The notes beneath the pieces were generated by a model. That model did no database searches, was not told where the DNA came from, and worked only from the letters and a program-made list of their open reading frames with translations. From contig CM050454.1 of the NCBI GenBank assembly GCA_027563935.2, positions 74,110,596 to 74,174,595 of the forward strand: a stretch of 64,000 bases of DNA, read 5' to 3'. This document shows positions 34,860-46,461 of this stretch, one piece after another. Source of the DNA: Costus lasius (taxonomy: Eukaryota > Streptophyta > Magnoliopsida > Zingiberales > Costaceae). Made by a program: the position numbers and the translations under genes. How positions within the stretch are numbered: the first letter of the stretch is position 1; each line of letters begins with the position of its first letter.

Positions 34860-36619
34860 TGATGACACCGAAATTTATAGTAAACTTTGTGCCATTTCAT
34901 ATATCTTTTTGTGTCAAAATCATGAACCTTTGCTTATTTTTATGCCCTTTTTTTTTATCAAATATTGCAGAATCTACACTCTTTTTGGTTTTTGATGATT
35001 TTTAGGCAAAAAAGCATGATTTTTAGGCGTTTTCAAGCAATCCAGATGCATGAATGAATTCTCACCATAAAGAGGAGATAACATGTCAAATTTCATGAAG
35101 ATTGGTGCTTCAGACCAAATTACGGCAGGGCTGTAATTTATATTACAGTACTGTATTTTCACTGGCTACCGTAATATCAGAACACTGCCGGAATTTGGGA
35201 ATTTTTCATCCAGAAAAATTTTCAAAAATTACGGCACTACCGTAAAGATTTTTATGGGCCATAATTTGGAGCGCTTTCTGACCAAAAACTTTGGTTGAAA
35301 ATACGACACTGCCATAAGACTTTTCACGGCCCGTAATTTGGGTTGATTTTCCACCCGAGAGATTTGGGGAAAATACAGCATTGCCGTAAGGTATTTCACG
35401 GTACCGTAATTCCAGACAGATTTCCACCCGAGAACTCGACTGAAATTACGGCAGTGCCGTAACCAAAAACACGGCCGTAATTATAACCTGGAGGCGCGAT
35501 TTTCACGGTCAAATTTGAGTCTGATTTTTGTGGGATCGATTGCGGATGATCGAGGCAATGAAATTCAAAGTGGTAAGAAGCAAAAAGAGAGCTTTCGATG
35601 AGACGAGGGAGGAGACACCAAAAGCCCTAATTTTATCCACAGACAAAGGATAAATCGAGTTTCATGCCGCCGCCTTAGGTTTCACCGCCGGGAAGCGTAC
35701 AACGCATCTCCGGTCATGAAATTTGAGGGGAAGCTTAGCCTGGAGTAGGAGAACATATCCTAGAAGTTTCAGAGTGAATGGATCTCGTTCAGAGGAGAAA
35801 TCAGGAAGAAACTCTGCGCCGGCACTGTTCACGCGAGTAAATTACGGCTGTAATTTCCATTGCAGCTGTGTGGTTATTTGTTCTTCCCCTTCTTTCTGAT
35901 CCCTTGTCGCTAGAAACTATGGTTTATTATAATCTTTTCTCCATTCTAGCTTAAACCTTTTGTGGGACATGGGGGAGTAATTACCTTTGATTTCTTAATG
36001 AGTAGATAAACTTTTCATTACTTCATCAAGTATAATTTTAGCATGATAATTCTACTTATGTGATAATTGCTCTTTGATTCTTCATAGATTTATGTTATTA
36101 ATCATGTTTTAGAGTTTTCGCAATAAGGACCGAAAGGTGACTTGCAAGAGAACTTGGAACCCTAGAATTGCTTGATTGGAACTTACTGTAAGAAATTAGG
36201 TTAGTTCTTGTTTCTTGATTTTAGAAGAATAATTGCCATGTTTAATAATATGAATCTAGGATTGAGTCAATTTATCAAACATGAAGATCTTGTGCGAAAG
36301 TAAGGATCAGAACGTTGGAGAACTTTAAGTAGAACTTGTGTTGAGACTCGGATGCACGAAAGTGATTCTTGAGATTCCACTTGAGATGATCCACTTAGAA
36401 TTCAGATGAACAAAAGTGATCCTTGAGTTCTTTGTTGGATGATTTACTTATTTTCAGCTTGGGATAGATCTTGCGCGAAAGCGAGGATCGGTCCCTGCAT
36501 GATTGTCTGCACGAAAGTGAGATAATCATTTTATGAAGTAAATTGTATCTTTATCATGATAAAATTAAACTAACGAATTTCTATTCATATCTAGTCATAG
36601 AAATCAACGTGGATGAAAC
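34860..36619 (+). repeat. gypA 3' LTR, first 1760 bp
   Basis: Starts TGATGACACC after the purine region. TTACGG/CCGTAA words at 35110-35490 and hormone-like repeated words TGCACGAAAGTGA (complement CACTTTCGTGCA) at 36290-36530. Interrupted at GAAAC (36615-36619) by gypC and continued at 42886. Confidence 0.85.
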
Positions 36620-38054
36620 TGATGCAGGGGCATCCAAAGCTCTACGACGGTCTAAACGCATCAAGAAGCCACCAATCAGATTTGGATATCAAGTGTAATT
36701 TCTTTTGTTAGCTAAATGCATTTGTACTTTACTTTGTTTGAACTCTTGTTATTTGCTTTCAAGTTCTATACTAGGATTAGCCTAGGGTTTTTATTTTCTT
36801 TTAAGTAATTTTACTTTCCTAGATTATGTAGTAGGTTGTCTCTAGCCTAGGATTTTATATGCACCTGTACTTGCACTACAAGGCACCCTGGTTCCTCAAC
36901 AAGTCAACATCAAGTCAACATAAGCTGTTTCCAATCTCAGCTGAGCCAAACCACCAGTTCTGAGTCAAATCTCTAGGACACGCCAACATCAATTTCATCC
37001 AACCATTCCAGCCAGATTATGCGTTAACTCCATTCAAGTCAACATCCGAAAGCTGGCCAATAAATCAACTTCAGATAACCTTCCAAAGGTGCCTCTCCAC
37101 TCGCCAATGACGAGCAAGCATTTCTACCAGCCCATTAACTTCATCAGCATGCGCCAAGATCCATATCTTCAACAGAAGTCTTCCACGCCTCTCCACCAGC
37201 AATGAAAAGCAAGCATCTCCACCTCCCAGCCATGGCCATTAAATGAACATACAACTCCAACAAGCAGCCACCCACCTCATCCAATGAAATAGCTGGGCGC
37301 AATACATCATCTCAGCCACCCAAATTCAAAACCGAGAACCAACAACCAATGGATGACTTGAGGATAATTTTGTAACGTTGAGGATTAGGGGTTTTAAGCC
37401 CTTGTATTGGACACTTGCACTCGGTCTACTCTTTTGATGAAAAAATAACCTCAGCTTGTGTTAGCGTTTGTGTTAGTTAAGTGCCGAAACTCCATCTCTT
37501 CTAGCTTCATCCGAGATTCTTCCCAACGTCCACCGAGAGCTTCCATTCCCACCCTTCACGTAAGTCTTCTTGAGTGCTTACTGTGGTGTGTAGCATGGAC
37601 ATCTTGGAGGCTGAAGCTTGGTGAAGTCTTGAAGCCTTCGGCTTGGAGTTTGAAGACCTGATCAAGATCCCTTTTAAGGACATTCTTGTTTATAGTTTAA
37701 AGGGGACTTGCGTGGGATTATATACTCCCTCTCCTTGCATCTTAAATTTGTAAAGTCATTTACTCACCCATTTCATAGCCTCTTCGCCCAAAGTCAGAAG
37801 CAGCGGGAGCAGGGGGATTCAAAGAAAGGGGTCTTGGCCCCCTTCCCTAAAGGTGGCCGCAAGTACTTCCTAACCGAGTAGGATAAATACCTCCTAAGGT
37901 TGCATGCTAGATTTTCTGCTAGTGGGTGTTCGCTGGTCCCTGTTGCATTGGTTGTTGATTGTTTGCCATCGTTAGAACCATCTGCGCATGCTTAAACCAT
38001 CCCCTTAGAGCTACATACCTTAGGTAGATGCTTGAGGAATTTTCTCCTTCTTCA
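36620..38054 (+). repeat. gypC LTR1
   Basis: 1435 bp, TGATGCAGGGGC to TTCTCCTTCTTCA. Its first 75 bp are open in the frame of the upstream GAT GCA codons and read 'LRRSKRIKKPPIRFGYQV' then stop, like the extreme C-terminus of a pol protein. Confidence 0.85.
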
Positions 38055-38055
38055 G

Positions 38056-38067
38056 TGGTATCAGAGC
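38056..38067 (+). other. gypC primer binding site
   Basis: TGGTATCAGAGC one base after LTR1; initiator Met tRNA type. The leader from 38068 to 40784, apart from the solo LTR, is rich in TTCTGA/CTGAAT words and holds no gene. Confidence 0.88.
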
Positions 38068-38822
38068 AGCCCTAAGGTGCTCGTGTGTTTGCGCATGAAA
38101 TTCTGTTTGAACGAATGTTATAGTTTCTGAAATCCTCTATTATCTGAAGTTCTCTGCTTCCTGGGATTGTCTGCTTTCTCAAGTTTCTGTCCTCGGAGAT
38201 TGTCTGAAGTAATTGACTGAGTTACTGATTTTCTGTGTATGAACTTTGCTTGTGCTGATTTTGTGCTGAATTTCTGTCGAATGTCAGATTCTGGTTCTCT
38301 ATTCTCAGCTGAAAATTGTTGCAAGGTTCTTTTGTTGGGTTTTGATTCTGACAAGTATTCTTAGCTGAGTATTGAGTCCTTAATCCAATAAGGAATATCA
38401 ATATTCAATAGGAGTAGAAAACTATTCATCTACTGATATATTTCTCAAGCATCTTATATTTTTGAATTTCTATTTGCTGAATTTCGCTCGATTCCCTGAT
38501 TGAAATTTCTGAGCCGTGGAGACATTGTGCTGTCTAACTAATAGACAGTCTTCAAGTGTCCTAACTACATCAGTTTCAGGCATAGCAAAATCATTGTTGT
38601 GGCCGAAACTTGATTCAACTGGCATTAGGTGTTAACTGAATGTGGATATGAAATTCTGCGCTGAAATCCGTTGCTGAATCTCTCACTGAATTCTGTTTTT
38701 GGCTGAATCTTTTACTGAATTCTGATTTCTTCTTGATTCTGATTCATGATAAAGTGCTGGGTTCCTTGTGATTGATAAACTGCTAAGTTCGTTGATCAAT
38801 TCTAGTCTGACTTGTTGGCTGA

Positions 38823-40516
38823 TGAAAGTCCCCTCAACAAGGGGGGGGGGGGCGAAACCCTACTGGCGCATATGGAGGTTTTAAAGCAGCGGAATGGATT
38901 TCTAGGGATCGATTGCATGAGATATGATCAACTACAAAAACCCCGATTGCAAACATAAGAAGGATCATACCATCGCCATCCTTTGGATGGTGCCTTGGAA
39001 GCAAAGATCGAAAGGGATCTTCTCGAAAAGTGACGCACACAAGGTGATGCCGCCTACTCTTTGTTGATCCTTGTGCTAGCAAGGTTCTTCAAAGGTCTTT
39101 GTCGTATGAAAGGGAAGAGAAGATTTTCCTTGCTTGGCGAGACCTCTCCCTTGTCATCAAGAAACTCTACCACACGAATGTGTCAAGAACCAAAAACCAA
39201 CAGGCGACAAGAGGGCGAGAGGGAGGCTGAAGAGAGGCGACGTGAGATGTGGTCACGTAAGTGACATGCTATCTAAAAATAGCAAAACCACTTCTCATCA
39301 TGAAATGCGCTCATGAACAAATCGCAAATCTCTTCTCCCATGAACCATGCGCTCACTTGATGATCTGGTTCAATTTGGTTTGGTTCAAAGACCAATTAAC
39401 CCAAGCCATTTGGTCTAGATCACAATAAACCCTAAAGGTTCAAGATCTAACCGTTCATCTCTTGATGCTCTTGATCTCACCAATCTAGCATCCATTCTCT
39501 CAATCAAAGCTTACCGATCTTAAGCCCTAATCAATCAAACATGATCAGACCAGATCTCACTTACAATCAGAGATTAAATCCCTTTAAACTGAACCAAAAC
39601 AATTCAGTCCACACGATCTGACTTAAGTAAGCCATATCATCAAATTGTGCGACCCTAAGGGTTTCCTTTAAATGTCGGTAACGACAACTCACGTTATCAC
39701 GATCAGTGAGGGGTATCTAGCAACACATCACTGTCTCCCGATATAAAGGAAAGAGTCTTCCAAGACTACACCCAAACCACAGCACAAGTGTGAATCCACT
39801 TCACAAGGCATACATGTTTCCTTTGCCACTGGATGTTCTTATTGGACAAGCGTGTCAAGCCTGTAACTCCAATATGATGAGAATGATTAGATCAGATGAA
39901 CATAGTCATCTGGGTATGGCCATACACTTTCTCAATCATCTCATTCAAGGGGGCCCCTTTAGAACATCACACTCCAATCAAGGAGACGGCAATCCTATAT
40001 CTATCACTAGTGTCCTAACCTGACTCATGATCATTATCCAAGATAGTCTATAACCATTATGTTTCAAATGATATTGAACTACCTCAAAACAATGACAATC
40101 ATCATTTAGAAACACAAGTGATCTCAAGTCAGAGGACATGTGCCACTTGTTGCAAACAAGGATTATTCACATTGTGACAAGCAATTGAATATCCTAGTAG
40201 GGTCTGTCCAGTACATCCAATGTACCCATGAGTCTACATCTTATTCCATGCTCGAAGCATCCTATAAGATTAGAACACATATTAGTCTCAATCATATCAA
40301 GGCTGTCTCATGTTCACCAAGATATCTCGACTAAGGACATTACAGCATGTCAGCCAAACTGAACAGCATTGAGACATTATTCAGAAGCACACTTATTGCA
40401 GCAGACAATGTAACAAACTGAATAACAACCATTGCCTTTATAAACATAAGAGTTTATACATGATACTGAAAGAATCCCAAGGCCTCAAACATTAGCCTTA
40501 AGGGCATACCCCAACA
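38823..40516 (-). mobile_element. copC solo LTR no. 3
   Basis: 1694 bp with exact duplication gctga (38818-38822 and 40517-40521) in the gypC leader. G run of 12 at 38841-38852. Closely resembles the two LTRs of the full copC element. Confidence 0.93.
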
Positions 40517-40784
40517 GCTGAACCTTTGCTACTGTAGCTTACTGTGGTATCTCTTGGTTGTTTTAAGTGTGCTTGCGTCAATAGTGGGCTGGGAGTTATC
40601 TAACATGATTGGTAACTTCCCCATCTCACCAAGTCAAACTCATGTCCACTAGCCACTCAGCAGCGCACTTGCTTAGTGGAAGAAGAGACTTGAGTAAAGG
40701 TAGTAAAAATTTTCCATCTCTCGGTTGCTGTTCATTATCCGGTTTTATTGTAAATCTGTTTCTTAAGCCAAGTTTTGTTTGAAG

Positions 40785-41420
40785 ATGGTAAACACAAGAG
40801 CTAGGGCTGGACAAGATAACATTGAGGGTGAAGGAACTTCCACAGATAATATGACAAAACTAATTGAACTATTTATGAGTCATATGGATAAGATGGAAGA
40901 GCAAAATATGATCTATATGAATAGGATGGAGGAGCAAAATATGATCAGTATGGATCAATTTCTAAACCAACAGGCACAAACTCTGAGTCAAATTGTGAGC
41001 CAACATAACCCTATCCTAAACGCAGAACAACCATATCACCAATCTCCTAGGAGAACCCTAGAAAATTCTTGGGGAGAGGGGCCTAGTCAGACCGAACCAA
41101 GATTAGGTAGGACTGAAACCTGGCATGAATCTTATCATCACCCTAGAATCCCAACCCCTAATGAACATAATCTCAATGAGCCTTACCATCAACCTAGAGT
41201 CTCCAACCCCTAATGAACATAACCTGAATGAACCTTGTAGGGGGTGTGTGGAGGAGGATATTTTTAAAAATTTAAGAATTAACCCACCCTTGTTTGATGG
41301 GAATGTTGATACACAGGGGTACCATGAATGGGAAACCCTTGTTGAGCAGTATTTTGAATGTCAAGCTATACCTGAAAGGAGTAAGGTGAAGTATGCCCGA
41401 TTCCTGTGTATGTTCAAATG
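40785..41420 (+). pseudogene. gag: gypC gag, truncated and frameshifted
   Basis: ATG at 40785: 'MVNTRARAGQDNIEGEG', a Met-rich helix with two near copies of 'MEEQNMI', then a region with repeated 'TPNEHNLNEP' (49-bp DNA repeats near 41150-41240). The first frame ends at a stop at 41211-41213, inside the repeat. The next frame continues 'GCVEEDIFKNLRINPPLFDG' and 'YHEWETLVEQYFECQAIPE', the start of the Retrotrans_gag domain, and is cut at 41420 by the deletion joint with LTR2. The frameshift probably arose by slippage in the repeat. Confidence 0.8.
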
Positions 41421-42880
41421 CTACGACGATCTAAACGCATCAAGAAGCCACAATCAGATTTGGATATCAAGTGTAATTTCTTTTGTTAGCTAACTGCATT
41501 TGTACTTTACTTTGTTTGAATTCTTGTTATTTGCTTTCAAGTTCTAGACTAGGATTAGCCTAGAGTTTTTATTTTCTTTTAAGTAATTTTACTTTCATAG
41601 ATTATGTAGTAGGTTGTCTCTAGCCTAGGATTTTATATGCACCTGTACTTGCACTACAAGGTACCCTGGTTCCTGAACAAGTCAACCTCAAGTCAACATC
41701 AAGTCAGCATCAAGTCAACATCAAGTCAACATAAGCTGTTTCCAATCTCAGCCGAGCTATACCACCAGTTCTGAGTCAAATCTCCAGGACACGCCAACAT
41801 CAATTTCATCCAATCATTCCAGCCAGATTATGCATTAACTCCATTCAAGTCAACATCCGAAAGCTGGCCAATAAATCAACTTCAGATAACTTTCCAAAGG
41901 TGCCTCTCCACTCGCCAATGACGAGCAAGCATTTCTACCAGCCCATTAACTTCATCAGCATGCGCCAAGATCCATATCTTCAACCGAACTCTTCCATGCC
42001 TCTCCACCAGCCAATGAAAAGCAAGCAACTCCATCTCCTAGCCATGGCCATTAAACAAACATACAACTCCAACAAGCAGCCGCCCACCTCATCCAATGAA
42101 ATAGCTAGGTGCAATACATCATCTCAGCCACCCAAATTCAAAACCGAGAACCAACAACCAATGGATGACTTGAGGATAATTTTGTAACGTTGAGGATTAG
42201 GGGTTTTAAGCCCTTGTATTGGACACTTGCACTCAGTCTACTCTTTTGATGAAAAAATAACCTCAGCTTGTGTTAGCGTTTGTGTTAGTTTAGTTTAATT
42301 AAGTTAACTGCCGAAACTCCATCTCTTCCAGCTTCATCTGAGATTCTTCCCAACTTCCACCGAGAGCTTCCATTCCCACCCTTCACGTAAGGCTTCTTGA
42401 GTGCTTACTGTGGTGTGTAGCGTGGACATCTTGGAGGCTGAAGCTTGGTGAAGTCTTGAAGCCTTCGGCTTGGAGTTTGAAGACCTGATCAAGATCCCTT
42501 TTAAGGACATTCTTGTTTATAGTTTAAAGGGGACTTGAGTGGGATTGTATACTCCCTCCCCTTGCATCTTAAATTTGTAATGTCATTTAATCACCCATTT
42601 CATAGCCTCTTCGCCCAAAGTCAGAAGCAGCGGGAGTAGGGGCATTCAGAGAAAGGGGTATTGGCCCCCTTCCCTAAAGGGGGCCGTAGGTACTTCCTAA
42701 CCGAGTAGGATAAATACCTCCTAAGGTTGCATGCTATATTGTCTGCTAGTGGGTATTTGCTTGTCCCTGTTGCATTGGTTGTTGATTGTTTGCCATTGTT
42801 AGAAACATCTGCGCATGCTTAAACCATCCCCTTAGAGCTACATACCTTAGGTAGATGCTTGGGAATTTTCTCCTTCTTCA
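41421..42880 (+). repeat. gypC LTR2, lacking its first 22 bp
   Basis: Aligns with 36642-38054. Differs by an expanded 11-bp array (AAGTCAACATC, five units at 41679-41733 against two at 36901-36922) and a short insertion near 42290. Ends TTCTTCA, then target copy gaaac. Confidence 0.88.
41679..41733 (+). repeat. 11-bp array (AAGTCAACATC) in gypC LTR2, five units
   Basis: Two units only in LTR1 (36901-36922), so the array grew or shrank after insertion. Confidence 0.85.
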
Positions 42881-42885
42881 GAAAC

Positions 42886-43056
42886 CCTAGTCCTAGTTTC
42901 TCTCTCTGGTATTTTCGTTAGCTTTCGATAATTCTCTTGCATAGTTTCGACTTCTAGATAGTAAGAAATTGATTATTTGGTACTTGACAAACAAGGTCTC
43001 TGTGGGATCGATATTTTTTTATTACTTTGAGTATCCGTGCACTTGCGGACACAACA
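42886..43056 (+). repeat. gypA 3' LTR, last 171 bp
   Basis: Continues the LTR after gypC and ends CTTGCGGACACAACA. The same end, inverted, opens the LTR at 31857. Confidence 0.85.
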
Positions 43057-43749
43057 ACCCGCCGTGAGGATTTAACTTGGTGTCACAGGTTAAATCTCAC
43101 AATGACAGAGATACACTAGAACTCAACTTGAGGTCATTGATATCTCTATATGGCAAGTGATGTACTTTGATATAACCTAACACTCCTCCATAGCAGGGGA
43201 GTCATAATGGTTGTCATTGGGTATATCATGAACCATATAAGAGGTTCAATGAACCAATAGAGGATTTGCCCCTTCCTTGCAAGGAAGCTTAATATCCATG
43301 GGCCCCACATATGGATGCATGATTGGAAGTGTATGGCCATATCTAGGTGAGAACTTGATTTATTCATGACCATTAGATTGGGTTAAACAAGTGTGACACA
43401 GTTGTCCAATCAGGATATTAGCCTAGCAAAAGGACTAGAATGTACGTCTACTTTGTTGCAGTTTTAGGGGATGTCGATGATGAATCCATTCCGAGGACTT
43501 GGGTAGCAATGATGTACTACTAGGTGCCACTCGTTGCTTATGATAACTTAAGGTTATCACTGCCAACATCTAAGGAACCTACAGGATCGTACACCTAGAC
43601 ACTCAAGATCTCATATTGATCGTGTTGCATATGATCGAGTCATTTAGTTGATTCAAGTCAGTTTGGGAGTACGATGCATCACGGATATGTCTGATGAGTT
43701 GGAGATGACATTATAGAGCATTGTTACATTTTGACTTTAGTTGACACTG
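43057..43749 (+). mobile_element. Fragment of a copB-like copia LTR (oldest layer)
   Basis: Aligns in order with 25300-25930 of the copB 3' LTR (words such as AACTTGGTGTCA, GTTGTCATTGGGTAT and GGATTTGCCCCTTCC) but is clearly diverged. gypA abuts it on the left and gypD on the right, so it is the former target of both. Confidence 0.75.
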
Positions 43750-43810
43750 TGATGCAGGAGCATAAAGCATGAAAGAAGAGGAAAATCTGGCCCCGATGGT
43801 GCCCTAAAAA

Positions 43811-44140
43811 TTTTCCACAGAAAGTTCCTCGGGGTACCCTGTGACAAAAACCTCGGCCCGAGAGTCCTGCAGACAACTACATGAAGATTCACATGCACAA
43901 GTCCGATTTTCCACAGAAAACTCCTCAGGGCACACAGCGACGAAAACCACGCCCCGTGATTCCTATAGATAGCGGCCTAATGCACAAGTTCGATTTTCTA
44001 CATAAAGTTCCTCGGGGTACCCAGCGACAAAAACCTCGCCCCGTGGGACCTGCGGACAACTACCAGATACTTCACATGCCCAAGTCCCATTTCCCACAGA
44101 AAGTTCCTCGGGGTACCCAGCGACGAAAACCACACCCCGA
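43811..44140 (+). repeat. Four imperfect tandem units of 87-96 bp in the gypD LTR
   Basis: Each unit starts near TTTTCCACAGAAAGTTCCTC and contains GGGTACCCAGCGAC-like words. Starts at 43811, 43907, 43994 and 44089. Confidence 0.85.
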
Positions 44141-44702
44141 GTAAAAAGCCATGGGCAGACTGTGACTTTCCCTGGAGCTGCAGATCTGCCCCATCGACCT
44201 CGTTTCGACGTCCACAACCCTCCATATCATGTGGAACCATCCATGGAGGACCCGAAGGAGCCCAAGAAGGTGGAGGTACGGCGATCTCAACGCACTTCTC
44301 GACTGCCGAACCGCTTTATAGGAGTTACCAACCCATTGTCAATCCACACCGAAACCCTTCCACCCAAGGGCATGGGCGGTTGTCCACCTGAAGGCCCAAC
44401 ACCTGAGGGGCCGCGCAACCATCTTAGCAACACGGCCCAAGAGCACGCCACATCCGTCGTAACCCAGCCCACGACGTCCAAATTCTGCTGCTTTGTCGCG
44501 GTATGCTCCGAACGCGTCTGACCGCCCAACCGCCACCGTACGAAGACCGGACGAACATGAGCTAGCTTCATAGAATATTAGGTAAAAGTTTATTTTGTTT
44601 TGTCTTGTAGTAGCAGCTTGACAACCTTTGTGGCCTGCAAGAGTGGTTAATTGTTAAAGTTGTTTGTCTTTTCTGCTTTGTCTTGTACCCTCCCCTCTTG
44701 TT

Positions 44703-44711
44703 CTATAAAAG
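44703..44711 (+). promoter_or_regulatory. gypD LTR TATA box (CTATAAAAG)
   Basis: CTATAAAAG, about 600 bp before the LTR end, in a good context (TTCTATAAAAGAGG). Confidence 0.55.
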
Positions 44712-45305
44712 AGGAGGTTGGGGCGTTGTGTTCCTTAGTTCTCTTAGAGGTAGAGTTCTCTTGGTGAGCAAGAGTGCCTCCAGCTTGTGTGGAAGGCAAA
44801 GTAACCTCGTCTTCAGAGTTTGTAAGAGTCAGCGACCTGTGTCTCGATTCGAAGTGTTTCCTGCTTTTCGAAGAGTAAATCCCACGATTCCGGGTGGGTC
44901 AGGTTCGCCTGTTTTTAGACGTTCTTTCCATGTTGAGTTTCTTTCGCCCTCTCACCCATGAGCATCCGAGCACCGGAGTCGTGGACGGTTTCCCTGTTCA
45001 TTGGTTTGTTTGCAGGTGCATAGGCGCGCGAGCTGACCTCGTGATTCGCAAACCCCATTTGTGTTGTGCTTAAAATTGTTCTAGAGGTTAGTGAGTGAAT
45101 TTTAGTAATTTTGGGTGCCGTTGGATTTCTCTCGCATTAGTATTGCCTCGAAATGAATTCGCACCGATTTCCCGTCTTTCTTGCTATACTTTCTGAGCGA
45201 TTTTACTTCCCTCGTCTCAAGACCCTCTCACGATTTATGTGCATTGTGTAAACACCGTAGAGTACGACACTAAGGACCAACCCTCCTATAGTCCCTACAT
45301 CATTT

Positions 45306-45316
45306 TGGTATCAGAG
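45306..45316 (+). other. gypD primer binding site
   Basis: TGGTATCAGAG after CATCATTT; the same arrangement as naA (CATCAGTT) and naB. Confidence 0.85.
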
Positions 45317-45458
45317 GACGTTGCGTGTTCGATTCTTATCGTTCGCACGGTCCGACCATTGCATAGCATATTTCAGCACCGTTTCCATGTTTTTTTTGCA
45401 TCCTACACGTAGTTATTCTCAGCCTTGTTTGTGCATGGTGACCACCAGGTAGCAAGTT

Positions 45459-45800
45459 ATGTCCTCCCAATTCCAGGAAACTATCCCTAAAACCCAAGTG
45501 TCGGTCCCACCCTCGGAAGGGAGTCGAACCCATTTAGAATCTTTGGTTGTGCTTGAAGCGTGTGTAGACGCCAAGCTGGATGCGCTGTCCGCGCGCTTGG
45601 AATCCCACGAAGGGAATACAAGCGTGATGTTTTAGCAAATCATGGCTGGGATCCATGTCCTCACAAGTCGCCCTGAGCCATCGGAGCATAGACGCTCCAA
45701 CCCGGTTAACCCACCTCCGTCCGCAAACCCAGCCCCATTGACTTTAGAGTTGCCTCTGATCACCCTGCCCCTGTGGCCGCGAGTCTTCGAGGATGAGTCC
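45459..45800 (+). pseudogene. gag: gypD gag, N-terminal part
   Basis: ATG at 45459; 'MSSQFQETIPKT', then a leucine-rich helix 'VVLEACVDAKLDALSARLES', a common layout for gypsy gag N-termini. TAG at 45633-45635 breaks it. The same frame reads on to 'PRVFEDES' at 45800, where naB interrupts. Confidence 0.7.
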
Positions 45801-46461
45801 TGATGGGGACAGAGACCACAAACCACGACGGTACAAGTGGAGTTTACGATTGCCATAGACAAAGGCTTGGAGTCTCGCGAATAAGCTAGCAAGACTCGCT
45901 CCAAATGCTAGCTCAAAATAATGAAAAGAATAACTTCCACTACTTCAAGTTATGGTCAAGACACTTTCTAGAGAATAAGTTGTACTCTACACAAATTAGC
46001 CAATCCAGCCATGCGACTTGTGCCAACTCCAAATCTGCATCAAGATCATCTTCAACGCTGAACCGTTCAACGCACGGTCGCAGCCAACATTCATCTTCAA
46101 CCAAAGTTGGAAGCTTTAACGTTCCCCCTTCGCACATCACAAGGAAAGTTCAACATTTCTCTTCAGCAGTCGAAGGAGGAAAGCTCCAACGCCATCGCTA
46201 CAGCCGCTCAAACAAGGAAACGCCAACATCTCTCCCACCTATAACGTCTATGCAGCTTCAGCCTATATGTATCAAAGCTTGAACCTTGTAATCGACAAAT
46301 TGTTTTGAATGAATGGAAATAGTTTTCTTCCGATGAATCAGATGTCTCATTTCTTCTTCTCCTCTAAAGGTGCTTGTGTCACCTAGTTTTCCCCTCTCCT
46401 CCTTCTAGGGCCGAGCCCCTCCTTATTCCTTTCTTCTCTAATCTCTACTCCCTCCAAGTTT
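45801..46461 (+). repeat. naB 5' LTR, first part
   Basis: Aligns with 59610-60269 of LTR2. The 125-codon open frame here also occurs in LTR2 (59714-60091) with few changes but has no recognisable domain. It is most likely LTR sequence. Confidence 0.88.

Larger units (their letters stand above)
36620..42880 (+). mobile_element. gypC: Ty3/gypsy deletion derivative (LTR, leader, partial gag, LTR)
   Basis: Exact duplication gaaac (36615-36619 and 42881-42885). LTR1 is 36620-38054; LTR2 is 41421-42880. The interior keeps the primer site, leader and first part of gag, then goes from gag directly into LTR2 with the first 22 bp of that LTR missing. One deletion therefore removed the rest of gag, all of pol and the LTR start. 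A copC solo LTR sits in the leader (38823-40516). The gag start 'MVNTRARAG' is typical of plant Ty3/gypsy elements, possibly chromoviruses. Confidence 0.88.
1..43056 (+). mobile_element. gypA: Ty3/gypsy retrotransposon, Athila/Tat-like, fragmented by nested insertions; 5' end outside window
   Basis: Pieces at 1-759, 11619-12900, 26901-27018, 28598-29586, 31271-31793, 33761-36619 and 42881-43056 join in the order gag, protease, reverse transcriptase, RNase H, integrase, 3' noncoding region, purine tract, 3' LTR. Most junctions carry a 5-bp target duplication, which proves that the pieces were once contiguous. The wording of gag and pol (for example 'IPFPQRL' and 'FGKFLVVLKK', and the 'GCGCTTCTTGGGAGGCAAC' block after pol) is typical of the Athila/Tat group. 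The 5' LTR and primer site lie left of the window. The right end is at ACACAACA (43056), followed by a copB-like LTR fragment. Coding parts carry stops and frameshifts, so the copy is dead. Confidence 0.88.
43750..45302 (+). repeat. gypD 5' LTR
   Basis: 1553 bp, TGATGCAGGAGC to CCCTACATCA. Four imperfect tandem units of 87-96 bp begin at 43811, 43907, 43994 and 44089. An open stretch at 44162-44520 includes 'VEVRRSQRTSRLPNRFIG', like a pol C-terminus. TATA box at 44703-44711. Confidence 0.85.

Noticed and set aside
31857..43056. Long inverted repeat as a foldback or Mutator-like DNA transposon
   Set aside because: Each arm is an LTR with its own signals: a leader/primer word outside the left arm and a purine tract before the right arm. 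Ends TG...CA also fit LTRs.
44162..44521. Independent host gene in the gypD LTR
   Set aside because: The frame lies within the LTR and only its basic tail is suggestive; it is better read as a possible pol C-terminus (see findings).
45905..46282. 125-codon Ser-rich frame in naB LTR1 (also 59714-60091)
   Set aside because: Present in both LTRs because they are copies of each other; no motif and no plausible start context, so not called as a gene.
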